64,000 bases of DNA from Prorocentrum cordatum (lineage: Eukaryota; Sar; Dinophyceae; Prorocentrales; Prorocentraceae), in NCBI GenBank assembly GCA_963575745.1, contig CAUYUJ010003905.1:1-64000 (forward strand), in the 5' to 3' direction. Position 1 is the stretch's first letter; each line of letters opens with the position of its first letter. A program made the position numbers and the translations under genes. This document shows positions 53,303 through 63,440 of this stretch, piece after piece. Below the pieces are notes generated by a model that was not told the origin of the DNA, made no database searches, and was given only the letters and a program-made list of their open reading frames with translations.

Positions 53303-53905
53303 CCCGGATAGCTCCGTCGAGCTAAGAGGGCTGTTATCTGGACGCCCGAAATGGGTACCGAGAGAATGGGTACAATGCCCAACAGCAGTTCCGGTTCATT
53401 CTGAACAGGCCTCGCTGTCCACGCCGCCGCGGCCTGTGTCCATTCGAGACTGGAGGCCGCCTGCCCAACAGCGGCCGCTGCTGGTTTGGGACAACATTTG
53501 TTGTTGGGCATCGTACCCATTTTTTCGTACCCATGTCGGGCGTCCAAATGTTAGATGAAAAGTCGGCAGGCAGGGCTGCGCCAGCTCTTCTCCAAGGCTG
53601 TCGAGCAGGCATCGTCGCAGCGGCTCGCTTGAGCTGGCAGCGTGTTCCACTAGGCGTTGTCCTACTCGTTCCCAATGCGCGTGCCTCAAGCCCTCCCGCA
53701 GCTCCTTCGCAGCTCCCTCGAAGCTCCTTCGAAGCTCGCTTTTCGAAGCTTGTGAGCTCCCCAGGCGTGCTTTCCAGTGTCCTGGCATGCATCTCCGTGA
53801 GTCGTTTCCGACAGTTGCAAGCTCTCCAGGCATGCTGTTTAGCAGCCTTACAATTTTTTCCAGAGGTTTTTCGCGCGCTTGATTCCGACGGCGCTGCTAT
53901 CCGGG
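53303..53905 (+). mobile_element. Family E TIR element, copy 4
   Basis: Perfect ends CCCGGATAGC (53303-53312) and GCTATCCGGG (53896-53905). The interior mixes a GAATGGGTAC-type repeat and a GAAGCTCCTTCGAAGC-rich core. Both strands are open for long stretches but I see no conserved domain. Confidence 0.65.
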
Positions 53906-53978
53906 TATTGGATTGCATGAGTGCTTGCATGCTCCCCAGGCATCCAGTCCAGTGCTCTGGCAAGCGTCTCCCGCAGTC

Positions 53979-54033
53979 ACTGGGCGCCGGCGGTAAACCG
54001 TCAACCTGGTTGCCGATGGGACTCGTGGAGCCT
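53979..54033 (-). repeat. Inverted terminal hairpin
   Basis: ACTGGGCGCCGGCGGTAAAC on the plus strand is the B-type hairpin in reverse, ending near GACTCGTGGAGCC. Confidence 0.7.
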
Positions 54034-56940
54034 TTGAAGTCGACGAGAGTCATCGTGGGAGTGCCTCGTGAGCTAGGGGAGATGTGGGCGCAGGGTGGAG
54101 CTAGTTGGCCGATCCTGCCATGACGAACTTTGCGGAGACCTGGGCTCGGTGCTTTTTGGATTGTTTCGCAATACGTAGCTTGTTAGTCTACAATCCCAGA
54201 TTTTTGCGCTCAGTAGTAGATCATGCTGCGCTCGCTGGTGCAATTTTCGGGGCTGTAGCTGCAATATGATGCAGAAGACGTAGTTCTCTCAGCTTAACTC
54301 GTGGTCTAAGCTAATTACGGAGCTCTTAGGCACAGCAATCGATAGAGCAGCTTCGACGGCATGGATCTAGAGCCTCGGTACCGGTGTGCTACTCGAGCTT
54401 TGACCGAACAAACTGTTAGCAGCTCGCAGTTTTTGCACACATTCGGTTTACGGACGTGATTTCGATATAACGAGCTCTCAGTCGCACGAGTCGATTCAGC
54501 AGCATCGGGCGCATGGGTCTGAAGCCTCGGGAGGCTTGAGCTAGGTTTTCTATTCGAGCTATGACCGAGAAGCTTTTCGCACCCTGCAGCATATTTTGTC
54601 GTTCGCGTATGGCTTGCAGTCTGGTCTTACGAATTAGAGCAGCTGTACAGCTTCCAGTCGCAGCCATCGACTCAGCAGCATCGAGAGCATTGCGAGAGGC
54701 CTAGGGTCGATCTGCTACCCGACGTATGACCGAACAACTCGCACTTCGCATTTTTTTGTTGTACATTTTCGGTTTGCAGACTTGATCTCGAGATTTCGAG
54801 CAGCTACAGATATTTCAGTTACAGGAGTGGAGCCATAAGTACCGGAAGCACTAGCTTGCAGCATCGAGAGGCCTGTGTTCGAGCTTTCATTCGAGCTTTG
54901 TATGAACAGCTATTCGCACTCTGCAGTCATTTCTGGTGCGTGCTCCGCTTCGGGATTTCGTCCGGAAATTCAGAGCAGCCGTAGACCTCCTCCCAGTCAC
55001 AGCAATCGATGCAGCAGAATCGAGAGCATAGTTTCGGAGCATCGAGAGGCCTGATATCTGTCTGCCACCCGAGCAATGACCTGACAACTTTTCGCACTCG
55101 GCATGTTTTTGGGGCACGCGTTCGGTTGGCGGACCTGATCTCGCCAATTGGAGCAGATAGAGATCTTTAAGTTGCAGGGATCGATTCAGAAGTATTGCAA
55201 GCTTTGGTCTAGAGCATCGAGAGGCCTGTGTTCGGTCTTCTAGCCGAGCTACGACCGCAGTCTCAGTCGCATTCTGCAATATTTTTGGAGCGCGTTCGGC
55301 TTAAGGATGTGGTTTCGGAGATTTTGAACATCTGCAGACTTCCCAGTCACGCCATTCGATTCAGCAGCATCAACTGCATTGGTGTAGAGCACCGAGAGGC
55401 CTGAGATCTGTCTGCCACCCGAGCAATGACCGAACAACTTTTCGCACTCTGGATTTTGTCGGCACACGTTCAGTTTTTTCTGGCTGGATCTCGAGATGTA
55501 GTGCTGCCGCAGAGCTTCCAGGCAGACGGGTCGATTCAGCCGAATCGTTTTAGATCCTTGAGAGGCCAGGGCTCGGTCTCCAACCCAAGCTATGACCGAA
55601 TAACAATTCGCACTCTGGAATATCCTTCGGCGCGCGTTCGGTTTACGGACTTGGTTTTGATATTAAGAGCAGCTACAGAGCTGTTCTTCATGCGAGTCGA
55701 TCCAGCCGCATCGCGAGCATTGGTCTAGGGCCTTGAGACCTGAGCTCGGTCTCGTATCCGAGCTCTGACCGACAAATTCATTTTACTTGGAAGTTCTTCC
55801 TGAGCAGTTGATCGCGCTGCTTTCGCTGGTAAAAGTTCCAGGGCTGGAGCTGCAATACATCAATTTCCTCAACTCGAAAGGTCGCGAGAGAGCCGTACGG
55901 AGGCGCAAAACCAGCTACAGCCAGAAATGTTGAACATATGGATCCCGTGCGACAGATTCTGAATGTGTGCGTTAGATGCAGCTGCAAGAGAGCTACGGAA
56001 GTCCTAACATGACTTGTCGACTTCAAGAGCTCTACGAGGGTCCCAGCGGTGCCCGTCAAGTGCCGCCGGCGTCCAGTGCCCCGTAGAGCTGGGTCGATGA
56101 GCGAAGAAGAAGTCGGGCGCAGGGTGGAGCTAGCTGGCCGACCCCGCCAGAACGAGCTTTGTGGTGACCTGGGCTCGGTTCTTTGAAGTTTGAAGGAATA
56201 CTTAGACATTCGTTCTAATATTCCACATTCGTACCCTGAGCAGTGGATCATGCTGTGTTCGCGGGTAAAAGAGTCAGGAATGTGCTAATATATTTTGATG
56301 GATTGACTTCCAGGAACCGGTCGTAAGAATATGACAGTATGCAGATGATTTAGTTTTTTTTCCGTCGAGAATCGAGATTCAGACCAGCTGTGAAGCTGTT
56401 AGGCACAGCAATCGACTGAAAAGCATCGGGAGCTTTCGCGTAGAGCCTCGAGGAGCCTGACATTGGTCTGCTGTTCGAGCTCTTAGCGACACGCGATTCG
56501 CACTCTGTAACTTTTTTCCCGCGCTTGGTTTGCGGGCTTGATCTCGAGGTTTCGAGCAGCTGGGGAACTCCTCAGTCACAGGTGTCGATTCAGCAGCATC
56601 GGAAGTCTGGGTTTAGGGCCTCGAGAGTTCTGATCTCGATCTCCTATCCGCGCCATGGGGGGCAATCGTTTTCGCGCTCTGCAATATGCGCGCGTTCGGC
56701 TAAAGGACGTAGTCTCGATATTCAGAGCAGCTGAAGAGCTTCCAGTCACAGCACGTGCATCGATAATATTGGTTTAGAGCATCCAGAGACCTGAGTTCGG
56801 TCTGCTAGTCGATCTATGACCGAACAGCTGTTCGTAACCTGAATCTTTTTTGGCACACGTTCGGTTTGCAGACTTGATCTCGAGATTTAGAGCAACCGCA
56901 GGGCTCTCCAGCGTGCGAGTGGATTTAGCAGAAGCGATAG
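54034..56940 (+). repeat. Third satellite subfamily array
   Basis: TGACCGAAC words at 54401, 54562, 54727, 55427 and 55592 mark monomers of about 161-178 bp. C-like segments lie at 54040-54290 and 55790-56330. A decayed C hairpin is at 56025-56077. No protein-coding gene is supported. Confidence 0.65.
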
Positions 56941-57091
56941 CATTGCCCGCTTTTGCAGGCCGCGCCCTGCTCGCCCTTTGATGGCGTGGCGCCCGTTTTG
57001 CCGGTCCGCTGCTGCGGGGCGCGCGTTGCCCGCCCAGCTCTTGCGCGGCGCCCCTCCTGCTGCCCTGCCCTCGATCGCCACCTCGCTGCCC

Positions 57092-57135
57092 GTGGTCGCG
57101 CGCGCGGTCGTTCGCGCGCGCGGTCGTTCGCGCGG
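57092..57135. repeat. GCGCGCGGTCGTTC minisatellite
   Basis: Three near-identical 14-bp units, highly GC-rich and alternating purine-pyrimidine. Confidence 0.7.
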
Positions 57136-57171
57136 CGCGTCTCACGGTGTGGCAGGTCACTGGAGACGACC

Positions 57172-57178
<7 letters not shown>

Positions 57179-57211
<33 letters not shown>
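57179..57211. repeat. (TG)n microsatellite
   Basis: About 16 uninterrupted TG units. Confidence 0.95.
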
Positions 57212-57213
<2 letters not shown>

Positions 57214-57465
57214 GCGCCTGGTCTGCCGGGCCGCCATTCCCCCGGCTGTTGCTCAGCGCTGCCGCTGGTCCCCCCCCCCCGCGGCGCTCCCCCTCGCCGT
57301 AGCCGGTGGCTTCCTCTCTCCCAGTCGCGCCGGGGCCTCCTCCGTCTCCCTCGTGCATTGCGGCATCAATTTGAAGGCAGAGCGCCCCCTTGTTGCTGTT
57401 GCCAATTCGCCGGAGCAGTCGCCCTCTGCCCAGCCGCCGACGCAAAAGTGTGTGTGTGATTGTGT

Positions 57466-57500
<35 letters not shown>

Positions 57501-57529
57501 CTGTGTGTGTGTGCGTGTGTGTGTGTGTG

Positions 57530-57588
<59 letters not shown>
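57466..57588. repeat. (TA)n adjoining (TG)n
   Basis: TA repeat 57466-57500, then TG with occasional CG to 57588. Long open frames on both strands across here are repeat artefacts. Confidence 0.95.
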
Positions 57589-57589
<1 letters not shown>

Positions 57590-57666
57590 GCCCGCCGCGC
57601 GCGCGTCCGCGCGTTGGGTGATTATCTCCGCCTCGTCGCCTCGCGCGAGGTCGCGATCGCCAAACA

Positions 57667-57693
57667 GTGTGTGTGTGTGTGTATATATTATAT
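57667..57693. repeat. Short (TG)n/(TA)n
   Basis: TG units followed by a few TA units, a small version of the neighbouring array. Confidence 0.85.
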
Positions 57694-59390
57694 GGGTGCC
57701 CTCCGCCAGGCTGCGAGTCCCTGGTCGTTCGTGTGGCCCTGGCGGCTTTCCGGGGCGCTTCCCCGAATGCCTGCGCCGCGTCGTTGCGCGCGTGGCCGCG
57801 ACGTCCAAACAATGTGGGTATTTGCGTTTGCTTATTCTTAGTTTTTTCTTCGCCGGACTGGCTATCATATATCGTCGTGTGTTTGTGCATCGTGGTTTGG
57901 TCAGGAAAACCCGAGCAAGGAGCACAAACGTTTGGCACCATCAGTAGATCGTTTGTTCCGAACCAATGCCGTGATCAATTGCGCTCCCAATTGGTGTCGT
58001 CATAATGCCTGCTTCGTGATTGGATGATGCTTGCATCCTTGTGCACTTGTTCATTTTTTGGGATGCTGTCGTTACACACTTGACTGACAAATAAAGGCAT
58101 CGTGTTTTTTCGTGTTGTGAATTCGTGACGCCTCGGCTTTGCTGCTTGCGACGAGAATCTTGACCCTCTACATCTGGTCCGTTATTTCGAGCATCGCATC
58201 ACCTTGTGCGCAATTTCCGCATTGGTGAACACTGGTGTTTGCACCATCGCTACACATTGAGCCGTGCATGCTAGTTCACCATGTCTGTCAATTATCTTCC
58301 CTTGTGCCTTTCCTTCCCTTGACGCCGTCTTATTTCTCTTCGTCATGGCTCGAAGGGACCGCGCCGTACCCGTGCTCGCTCCGAAACCCTCATGGCGCCC
58401 AAGAAAGGAAAGGCGAAAGCGAAGGGCCAGGCGCAAGTCGATTGCCGCGTAGTTCTCCACCTCTCCCCATCTGCTTCTCCTTTTGGGCGCCTCGTTCGCA
58501 ACTCTCCTTTGGTGCACGTGTCAGTGCGCGCATGCGAGAGCGCATGCCTGCGCAGCCGCGCGGGAGGAATATGTGAATCGCGCACGTGTGCGTGTGTGGT
58601 CTTCCCTGTCCGTCAGTCAGTGCCCATAGTCTTCGGTGGGCCTGCCTGCAGCGTGCTAGATGTGTGCATTTTGTTTCTCTCTCGCCGTCTTTCTTTCTTT
58701 ATCTCTCCCTCTCTCTCTCTCTCTGTATCTGTCTCTCTTTTTGTCTCTCTCCAGTGGCCTTCCGCCCATCCCGCCACTGTGCCTGGGTGGTGGGTCAGAT
58801 CGGGCAGGGAGGTGTGTTGCGCTCTTTTGGGCGACGCCTAGATGGCTTCTTGGAGACCTGTTGGGGTCTTCTTTGAAGCTTCTTGTGGTCTCCACGAGGC
58901 TCCTGTGGGCCGCTTGAGGCCGTCTTTGGTGCCTGCTGGGGTCCGGAGGCCATCTCCCGGGGGAGAGCTCATCATGGGGCCCCTCGAGTTCCTCATTTTT
59001 GGCCCGTCTGCGGTCCTCTCGGAGGCCTCGTGGTCCTCCTTTTGTGCTTCTCCGCGAAGGAAAAGGAACGTCAGAGCCACTCAGTTGAACCTCAAGCGTG
59101 CTTACCGGGCTGCAGTGCGGTGTTCCCGAGGAGTTCTGCTCTGCTTCGTAGCGCAAGGTCGGTTTTCGATTTCGCACAGACTGTTGCCTTCTGTTTTGAT
59201 GCGGCTTTTCGCGAATGCCCTTGCAGTCGATCCCTGCACCTGGGCAGGCCAAGAAAGGAGACGCGCCGACGGAGGAGACACCGAAGGATGAGGCGGAGTC
59301 TTTCCCATCTTCGTTTTCTGAGTCAGGCAGGACGTGCGATCATTTAGCTTGGCCTGATGCCGGGGTATACATCTACGTGTGTTGTGTTAG
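57694..59390. other. Low-repeat stretch, no gene recognised
   Basis: The least repetitive DNA in the right half. Short basic open frames occur (an MAPKKGKAKAKG start at 58392; a similar AKKG word near 59245), but I see no domain, no clear exon structure and no conserved length. A C/T-rich tract at 58670-58752 ends in CCAG, like a 3' splice site, without a partner I can identify. Confidence 0.35.
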
Positions 59391-59565
59391 AGCATCGAAG
59401 ACGCCTGCGTCGAATCACCGCTGCCCCCTGCCTTTTGGAAACGCCCACGCGGCCAACCGTTGGGCCGAAGTCTGGCCAAGCTATTGGACTCTGTGTTCTG
59501 TCAGCCGTCGTGGAACCCCTTGGGGACAGTTCGGGAGAGGAGCAGGAAGGAGGAGGAGAGGGAAC
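59391..59565 (+). repeat. Duplicated segment, copy 1
   Basis: Shares words in order with 60535-60690: GAATCACCGC, ACGCGGCCAA, GGGCCGAAGTCTGGCCAAGC, TGGA.CCCTTTGGGG, GGGAGAGG. The alignment by eye is clearly homologous but diverged. Confidence 0.7.
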
Positions 59566-59616
<51 letters not shown>

Positions 59617-59729
59617 CTGATGATGATCATGATGATGCTGATGCTGATGCTGATGCTGATGCTGATGCTGATGCTGATGATGATGATGATGATGATGATG
59701 AGGAGGAGGAGGAGGAGGAGGAGGAGGAA
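59566..59729 (+). repeat. ATG/GCTGAT/GAG trinucleotide array
   Basis: ATG units to about 59618, then alternating GATGCT units, then GAG 59700-59729. In frame they would give poly-Met or poly-Asp/Glu. Confidence 0.95.
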
Positions 59730-59959
59730 GCGGAGGCCTCTGGAAGCCCTCTTGGGGCCTCGTGGGGGCTTGCTGGGAGCCTCTTGGGGGCCTCCGAGAG
59801 ACCCCGTGGGGGCCTCCCGGGGGCCTCTTTGGGGGGCCTCTCGGGGCCGTCTTGGGGGCCTCTTGGGCTCCGTCTTGGGGTCCCCTTTGGCCGTCGTGGG
59901 GCCGTCTTGGAAGCCTTTTCGGCGATCTCGGGGCGATCTGTGGGAAAAAACACAAAACA

Positions 59960-59995
<36 letters not shown>

Positions 59996-59996
59996 T

Positions 59997-60046
<50 letters not shown>

Positions 60047-60430
60047 GGTGTGTGTGTGTGTGTGTTTTGTTTGTTTGTTTGTTTGTTTGCTTGTTTGTTT
60101 GTGTTTTTTTTGGTGTGTGTTTTTCCCACAGGGTCTGTGGGGCCGTGAGGGGCCGTCGAAAGGCCGAACAGGAGCAAATGCCTGAATCTCTCAGACACCA
60201 GTGAGAAATCTTACTGAGTCTGAGCCCTTCGGGCCCTTCTGGAGGACCTCTTGGAGGTCGCTTGGTCCATCTTGGAGATCTCCTGGGAGCCTCTTGGGCC
60301 GTCTTGGGTGCATCTGGGGCTGTCTGGGAGACATCTTGGGGCCATCTTCGGTTCTCTTGGGACCACCTTGGCCGTCTTGGAGGTCATCTTGGTCGTCTTG
60401 GAGGTCATCTTTGGGCCGTCCTTGGGGGTA
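59730..60430 (-). repeat. Phased CTTGG array, left part
   Basis: On the plus strand, CTTGG(G) cores recur every 10-13 bp inside GGCCTC-rich DNA. It is interrupted by the simple repeats at 59962-60110. It is the reverse complement of the motif found from 60660 on. Confidence 0.7.
59962..60110 (+). repeat. poly-T, (TTG)n, (TG)n, (TTTG)n
   Basis: T33 (59962-59994), TTG units to about 60046, TG to 60065, TTTG units to 60110. A graded series of simple repeats. Confidence 0.95.
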
Positions 60431-60534
60431 GACCAATAGAAGATGTGTTTTCGGCGGCTGGGGCGTCGGACCGATGGCCTCTTCTAACCTCTGGCACGCC
60501 ACGCACCCCATGCGGCAAGCCACTTTGGGGCGGC

Positions 60535-60690
60535 GGATCGAACACGCCCACTGCGAATCACCGCCGCACCCCGCCTCTTGAAAGCGCTTATGCGGCCAAA
60601 CGTGGGGCCGACGTCTGGCCAAGCTGTTGGACCATGTGCCCCCCCAGCCGGTGTGGAGCCCTTTGGGGGAGCACCTGGGAGAGGAAGGCA
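60535..60690 (+). repeat. Duplicated segment, copy 2
   Basis: Counterpart of 59391-59565, lying exactly where the phased array changes strand. Confidence 0.7.
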
Positions 60691-61328
60691 AGGGAGGCGG
60701 GGAGGCCCCCCGGACGGCCACAGAGGGCCTCCAGAGGGTCCCAAGAGGGGCCCAAGAGGCTCCCCGGAAGGCCCAAGAGGGGCACGGGAGGCCCGGAAGA
60801 GGATCCAAGGGGGCCCCAAGAGGGCCCCACGCTGACGCAGGCCCCCCAAGACGGCCCAAGAGGCTCTGACGACGGCCCACGAGCCCCCCAAGAGGCTCCC
60901 CGAGCCGGCCTGAGGAGGGCGACAACATTGTTTTCCCAAATTTTGTTGAAGTTTTGTTGGGTACTGTTTTAAAGGTTTCTCGCCTTTTCGGGTTTCCGAC
61001 GGTCCACAAGGCACCCAAGATCACCCCAAGACGGCCCAATAGGCCCGCAAGAGGGCCCCAGACGGCCCAAGACGGCCCCAGACTGCCCTGATGGTCGCAA
61101 GACGACCCAAGAAGGCCTCCAGAGGCTCCCAAGAGAGTCCCATGTGGTCCCCAAGAGGCTCCCAAGAGGGCCCCAAGAGGCCCCAAAGAAAGCCCTAAGA
61201 CGACCAAAGCCCTTCGAGACGCCCCAAGATGGTCCCAAAGGCCCATCACGGCCCAAGAGGGCCCCAAGAGAGTCCCAAAGGGCCCCAACAGGACCCCCGA
61301 AGAAGGCCCGTGGACGCCAAATTGGAGA
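60690..61328 (+). repeat. Phased CAAGA array, right part
   Basis: CAAGA cores in GGCCCAAGAGGCTCC-like DNA. Successive spacings read from about 61030 are 10, 10, 10, 20, 10, 12, 10, 11, 11, 11, 11, 11, 11 bp. Long frames on either strand (396 codons on minus at 60191-61381; 332 on minus at 60969-61967) follow from stop-poor composition. The mixed 10/11 spacing does not keep a reading frame. Confidence 0.75.
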
Positions 61329-61812
61329 GGCTCTAAAGAGCTCACATTGAGGTGACAAACTCGTAATATTAGGGCTCCCAAAACAGCGCAGTGACGTAAA
61401 CAACTCTTGACACCCAGGCTCCCAAGAGCGAGCGTTGACGTAACAAGCTTTGAACATCAAGGCTCCCACGAGCCCATAGTGACATGACAAGCTCTCAACA
61501 CCAAGGCTCCCAAGAGCGGACGGTGCCGTTAAGCGGTCTGACCACCAAGGCACTGAAGAGGAGCGAGCGGTGACGTAATAAGCTCTGAACAAAGCTTCCA
61601 ATAGCCCATAGTGACGTGATAAGCTCTTAACACCAAGGCTCCCAAGAGCGAACGGTGACGTAGAAAGTTCTGAGCACCAAGGCTCGCAAGAGCTCGCAGT
61701 GCAGCAACAAGCTCGTAACAAGAAGGCGCTGGAGAGCGATCGGTAACGTAACAAGTTCTTAACACCAGGGCTCTCGAGAGCGAACGGTGCCATGAGCCGT
61801 CTCAGGCAAGCT
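61329..61812 (+). repeat. 44-bp tandem repeat, 11 copies
   Basis: GGCT-type starts at 61329, 61373, 61417, 61461, 61505, 61549, 61593, 61637, 61681, 61725 and 61769: always exactly 44 bp. Each unit carries a GTGACGT-like word and ACAAGCTCT..ACACCAAGGCTC. Sequences differ a good deal but no indel occurs. Confidence 0.9.
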
Positions 61813-63100
61813 GAGGAAGTGCCCTTTCCGTTCCCGTGCCGGCCCAGGTGATGGAGAGAACGAGGTACGAGTGATGACGTTGAGTTGGGGGCGAAGCTCT
61901 CTGTGGAGGGGTTCCAGGGGACGGGCGTAGGGGCACAGCCCAGCATGACGCGCGCGCCCAGCCCCAAGACGACCTAAGAGGCGCCCAAGACGGCCTCAGA
62001 TGCTTCCAAGACACCCACGAAACAGGGAGAGGTCCAAGATGGCTTCAAGACAGCCAGGAGCGCTCCAAGAGAGCCAAGACCGCCCACGAGCGTTCCCAGG
62101 CATCCTAACACAATGACTTTCCATGGTTTTTGAGCGTTTTTGCGTTCTCGAATTTTCAAGCGTCCGACTTGCCAACAGGACTCAAGAGGCCCTCGAGATC
62201 GCTCCAAGACGGCCCAAGAGGCTCCCAAGAGGGCCGCAAGGCGGCCCAAGATGACCAGGAAACGCCCCTTGGGGCCAAGAGGGCACGAAGATGTCAGCAA
62301 GATGGTCCAAGGTGCCCTCCATATTGTCCAAGAGCGTTCGGATGCGGCCTACGATGTCATTAATTCCGCCCAAGAGGCCCCAAAGAAGCGCTTCAATTTT
62401 TACCCAATATAACGATTTCGCCAGGGACACCCTCAATCAATCGAGATGTTCTCGACATCGTCTTGGTATCGTCCTGGAGGGCCTCAAGACAGCCCAATAA
62501 CAGAGCCCAAAAGACGTCCCAAGGGGGCCCCAAGATGGCCGAATCTTGCTCCAATGTGGTTTCCAAGAGGGCCCAATACGGTCCAATGTTGCCTCCACTA
62601 ACACGCCCTCCTTGGGGTCGCAAATGGCATTTGTGTGCAGACATCTTCAAACCAATGAGATGTCCTCAACACCACCTTGGTGTCGCTTTTGAAAGGCCTG
62701 GAGACGGCCCAGCGGAGGCCAACAAGACTGCCCAAAAGGTCCCTAAGATGGCCCAAGATGGCCCCAAGATGGTTCTCCAAGAGGGCCCAAGACGATTCAA
62801 AATTGCTTCCAAGACGGGTCAAGAGGTCCAAGAGGCCCCGTGACGGCCCAAGTGCGCTGAGCACTTCAAGGCGGCCCAAGATGGCCTCAAGACGGCCCAA
62901 GAGGCTCCGAGAAGCCACACTTTGGCTCCAAGAGTGCCTCCGAGATTGCCTCAATCGGCAATTCTCAGAAACCGTAGATGTTTTTTAACGGCTTCAGAGG
63001 CCGCCGAGATCGCTCCAAGAGTACCACAAGACGGCCCAAGATGGCTTCACTATTCCCCAAGGATGGGACAAGGGCGCGGGGAAGGGAGGACACAAGATGA
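61813..63100 (+). repeat. Phased CAAGA array, continuation
   Basis: After about 150 bp of unrelated DNA, the CAAGA motif resumes at about 61970. Spacings from 62170 on are 11, 11, 10, 11, 11, 10. AT-richer patches lie at 62105-62160, 62395-62460 and 62960-62995. Confidence 0.7.
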
Positions 63101-63440
63101 GGAATAACGGCCAAGCTATCTACCTCGCGCCATCATGAAGTACGGCGGAAAGCGCGCGTAGCGTGCGATCCGTCGTCGGAAGAAATGAAACTGGGGGGGG
63201 GTGGCATCCTCGGCCCCTGGTTTGACACGCCCCCGCGTAAGCTCGCGCATGCTCCGCGAGAGCTCCGCGTGAGCGCTCAAGCTTCTCACAAGCTGGACGC
63301 GCCTCGGCCTGTCTCACGGGGGGCTCCTGGGCGTTCTGGGGTGCCCCCCCGCCCGCCTGAGCTCCGCAGAAGCCCCGCGTGAGCTCCGCGCGAGCGCGCA
63401 CGCTGCTCGTAAGCCTCGGGTGCCTCCAAGTCGGCCCGAG
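63101..63440. other. GC-rich spacer in the phased array
   Basis: Contains repeated GAGCTCCGCGTGAGCGC-like words and G9/C8 runs. No gene recognised. Confidence 0.45.

Noticed and set aside
1600-56077. CRISPR array or integron attC-like sites from the regular hairpins
   Set aside because: Spacing is irregular (0.3-1.6 kb) and the 'spacers' are themselves repeats. No cas or integrase gene is present, and the context is eukaryotic.
56774-57925. 383-codon minus-strand frame with poly-His/Thr stretches
   Set aside because: Built from TG/TA microsatellites and GC-rich DNA without a domain; both strands are open, which is expected of simple repeats.
58670-58755. 3' splice site of a host gene
   Set aside because: The C/T tract ending in CCAG is suggestive, but it lies in a CT microsatellite and I found no matching 5' site or coding exons on either side.
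59215-60204. Overlapping long frames with poly-Met, poly-Asp, poly-Phe
   Set aside because: They translate ATG, GAG, poly-T and TTG arrays; nothing conserved lies outside the repeats.
60191-61967. Minus-strand frames of 396 and 332 codons rich in Leu-Gly-Trp
   Set aside because: They follow the CAAG/CTTGG array, whose 10/11-bp spacing and the 44-bp repeat do not respect codons. No start, domain or end signal is convincing.
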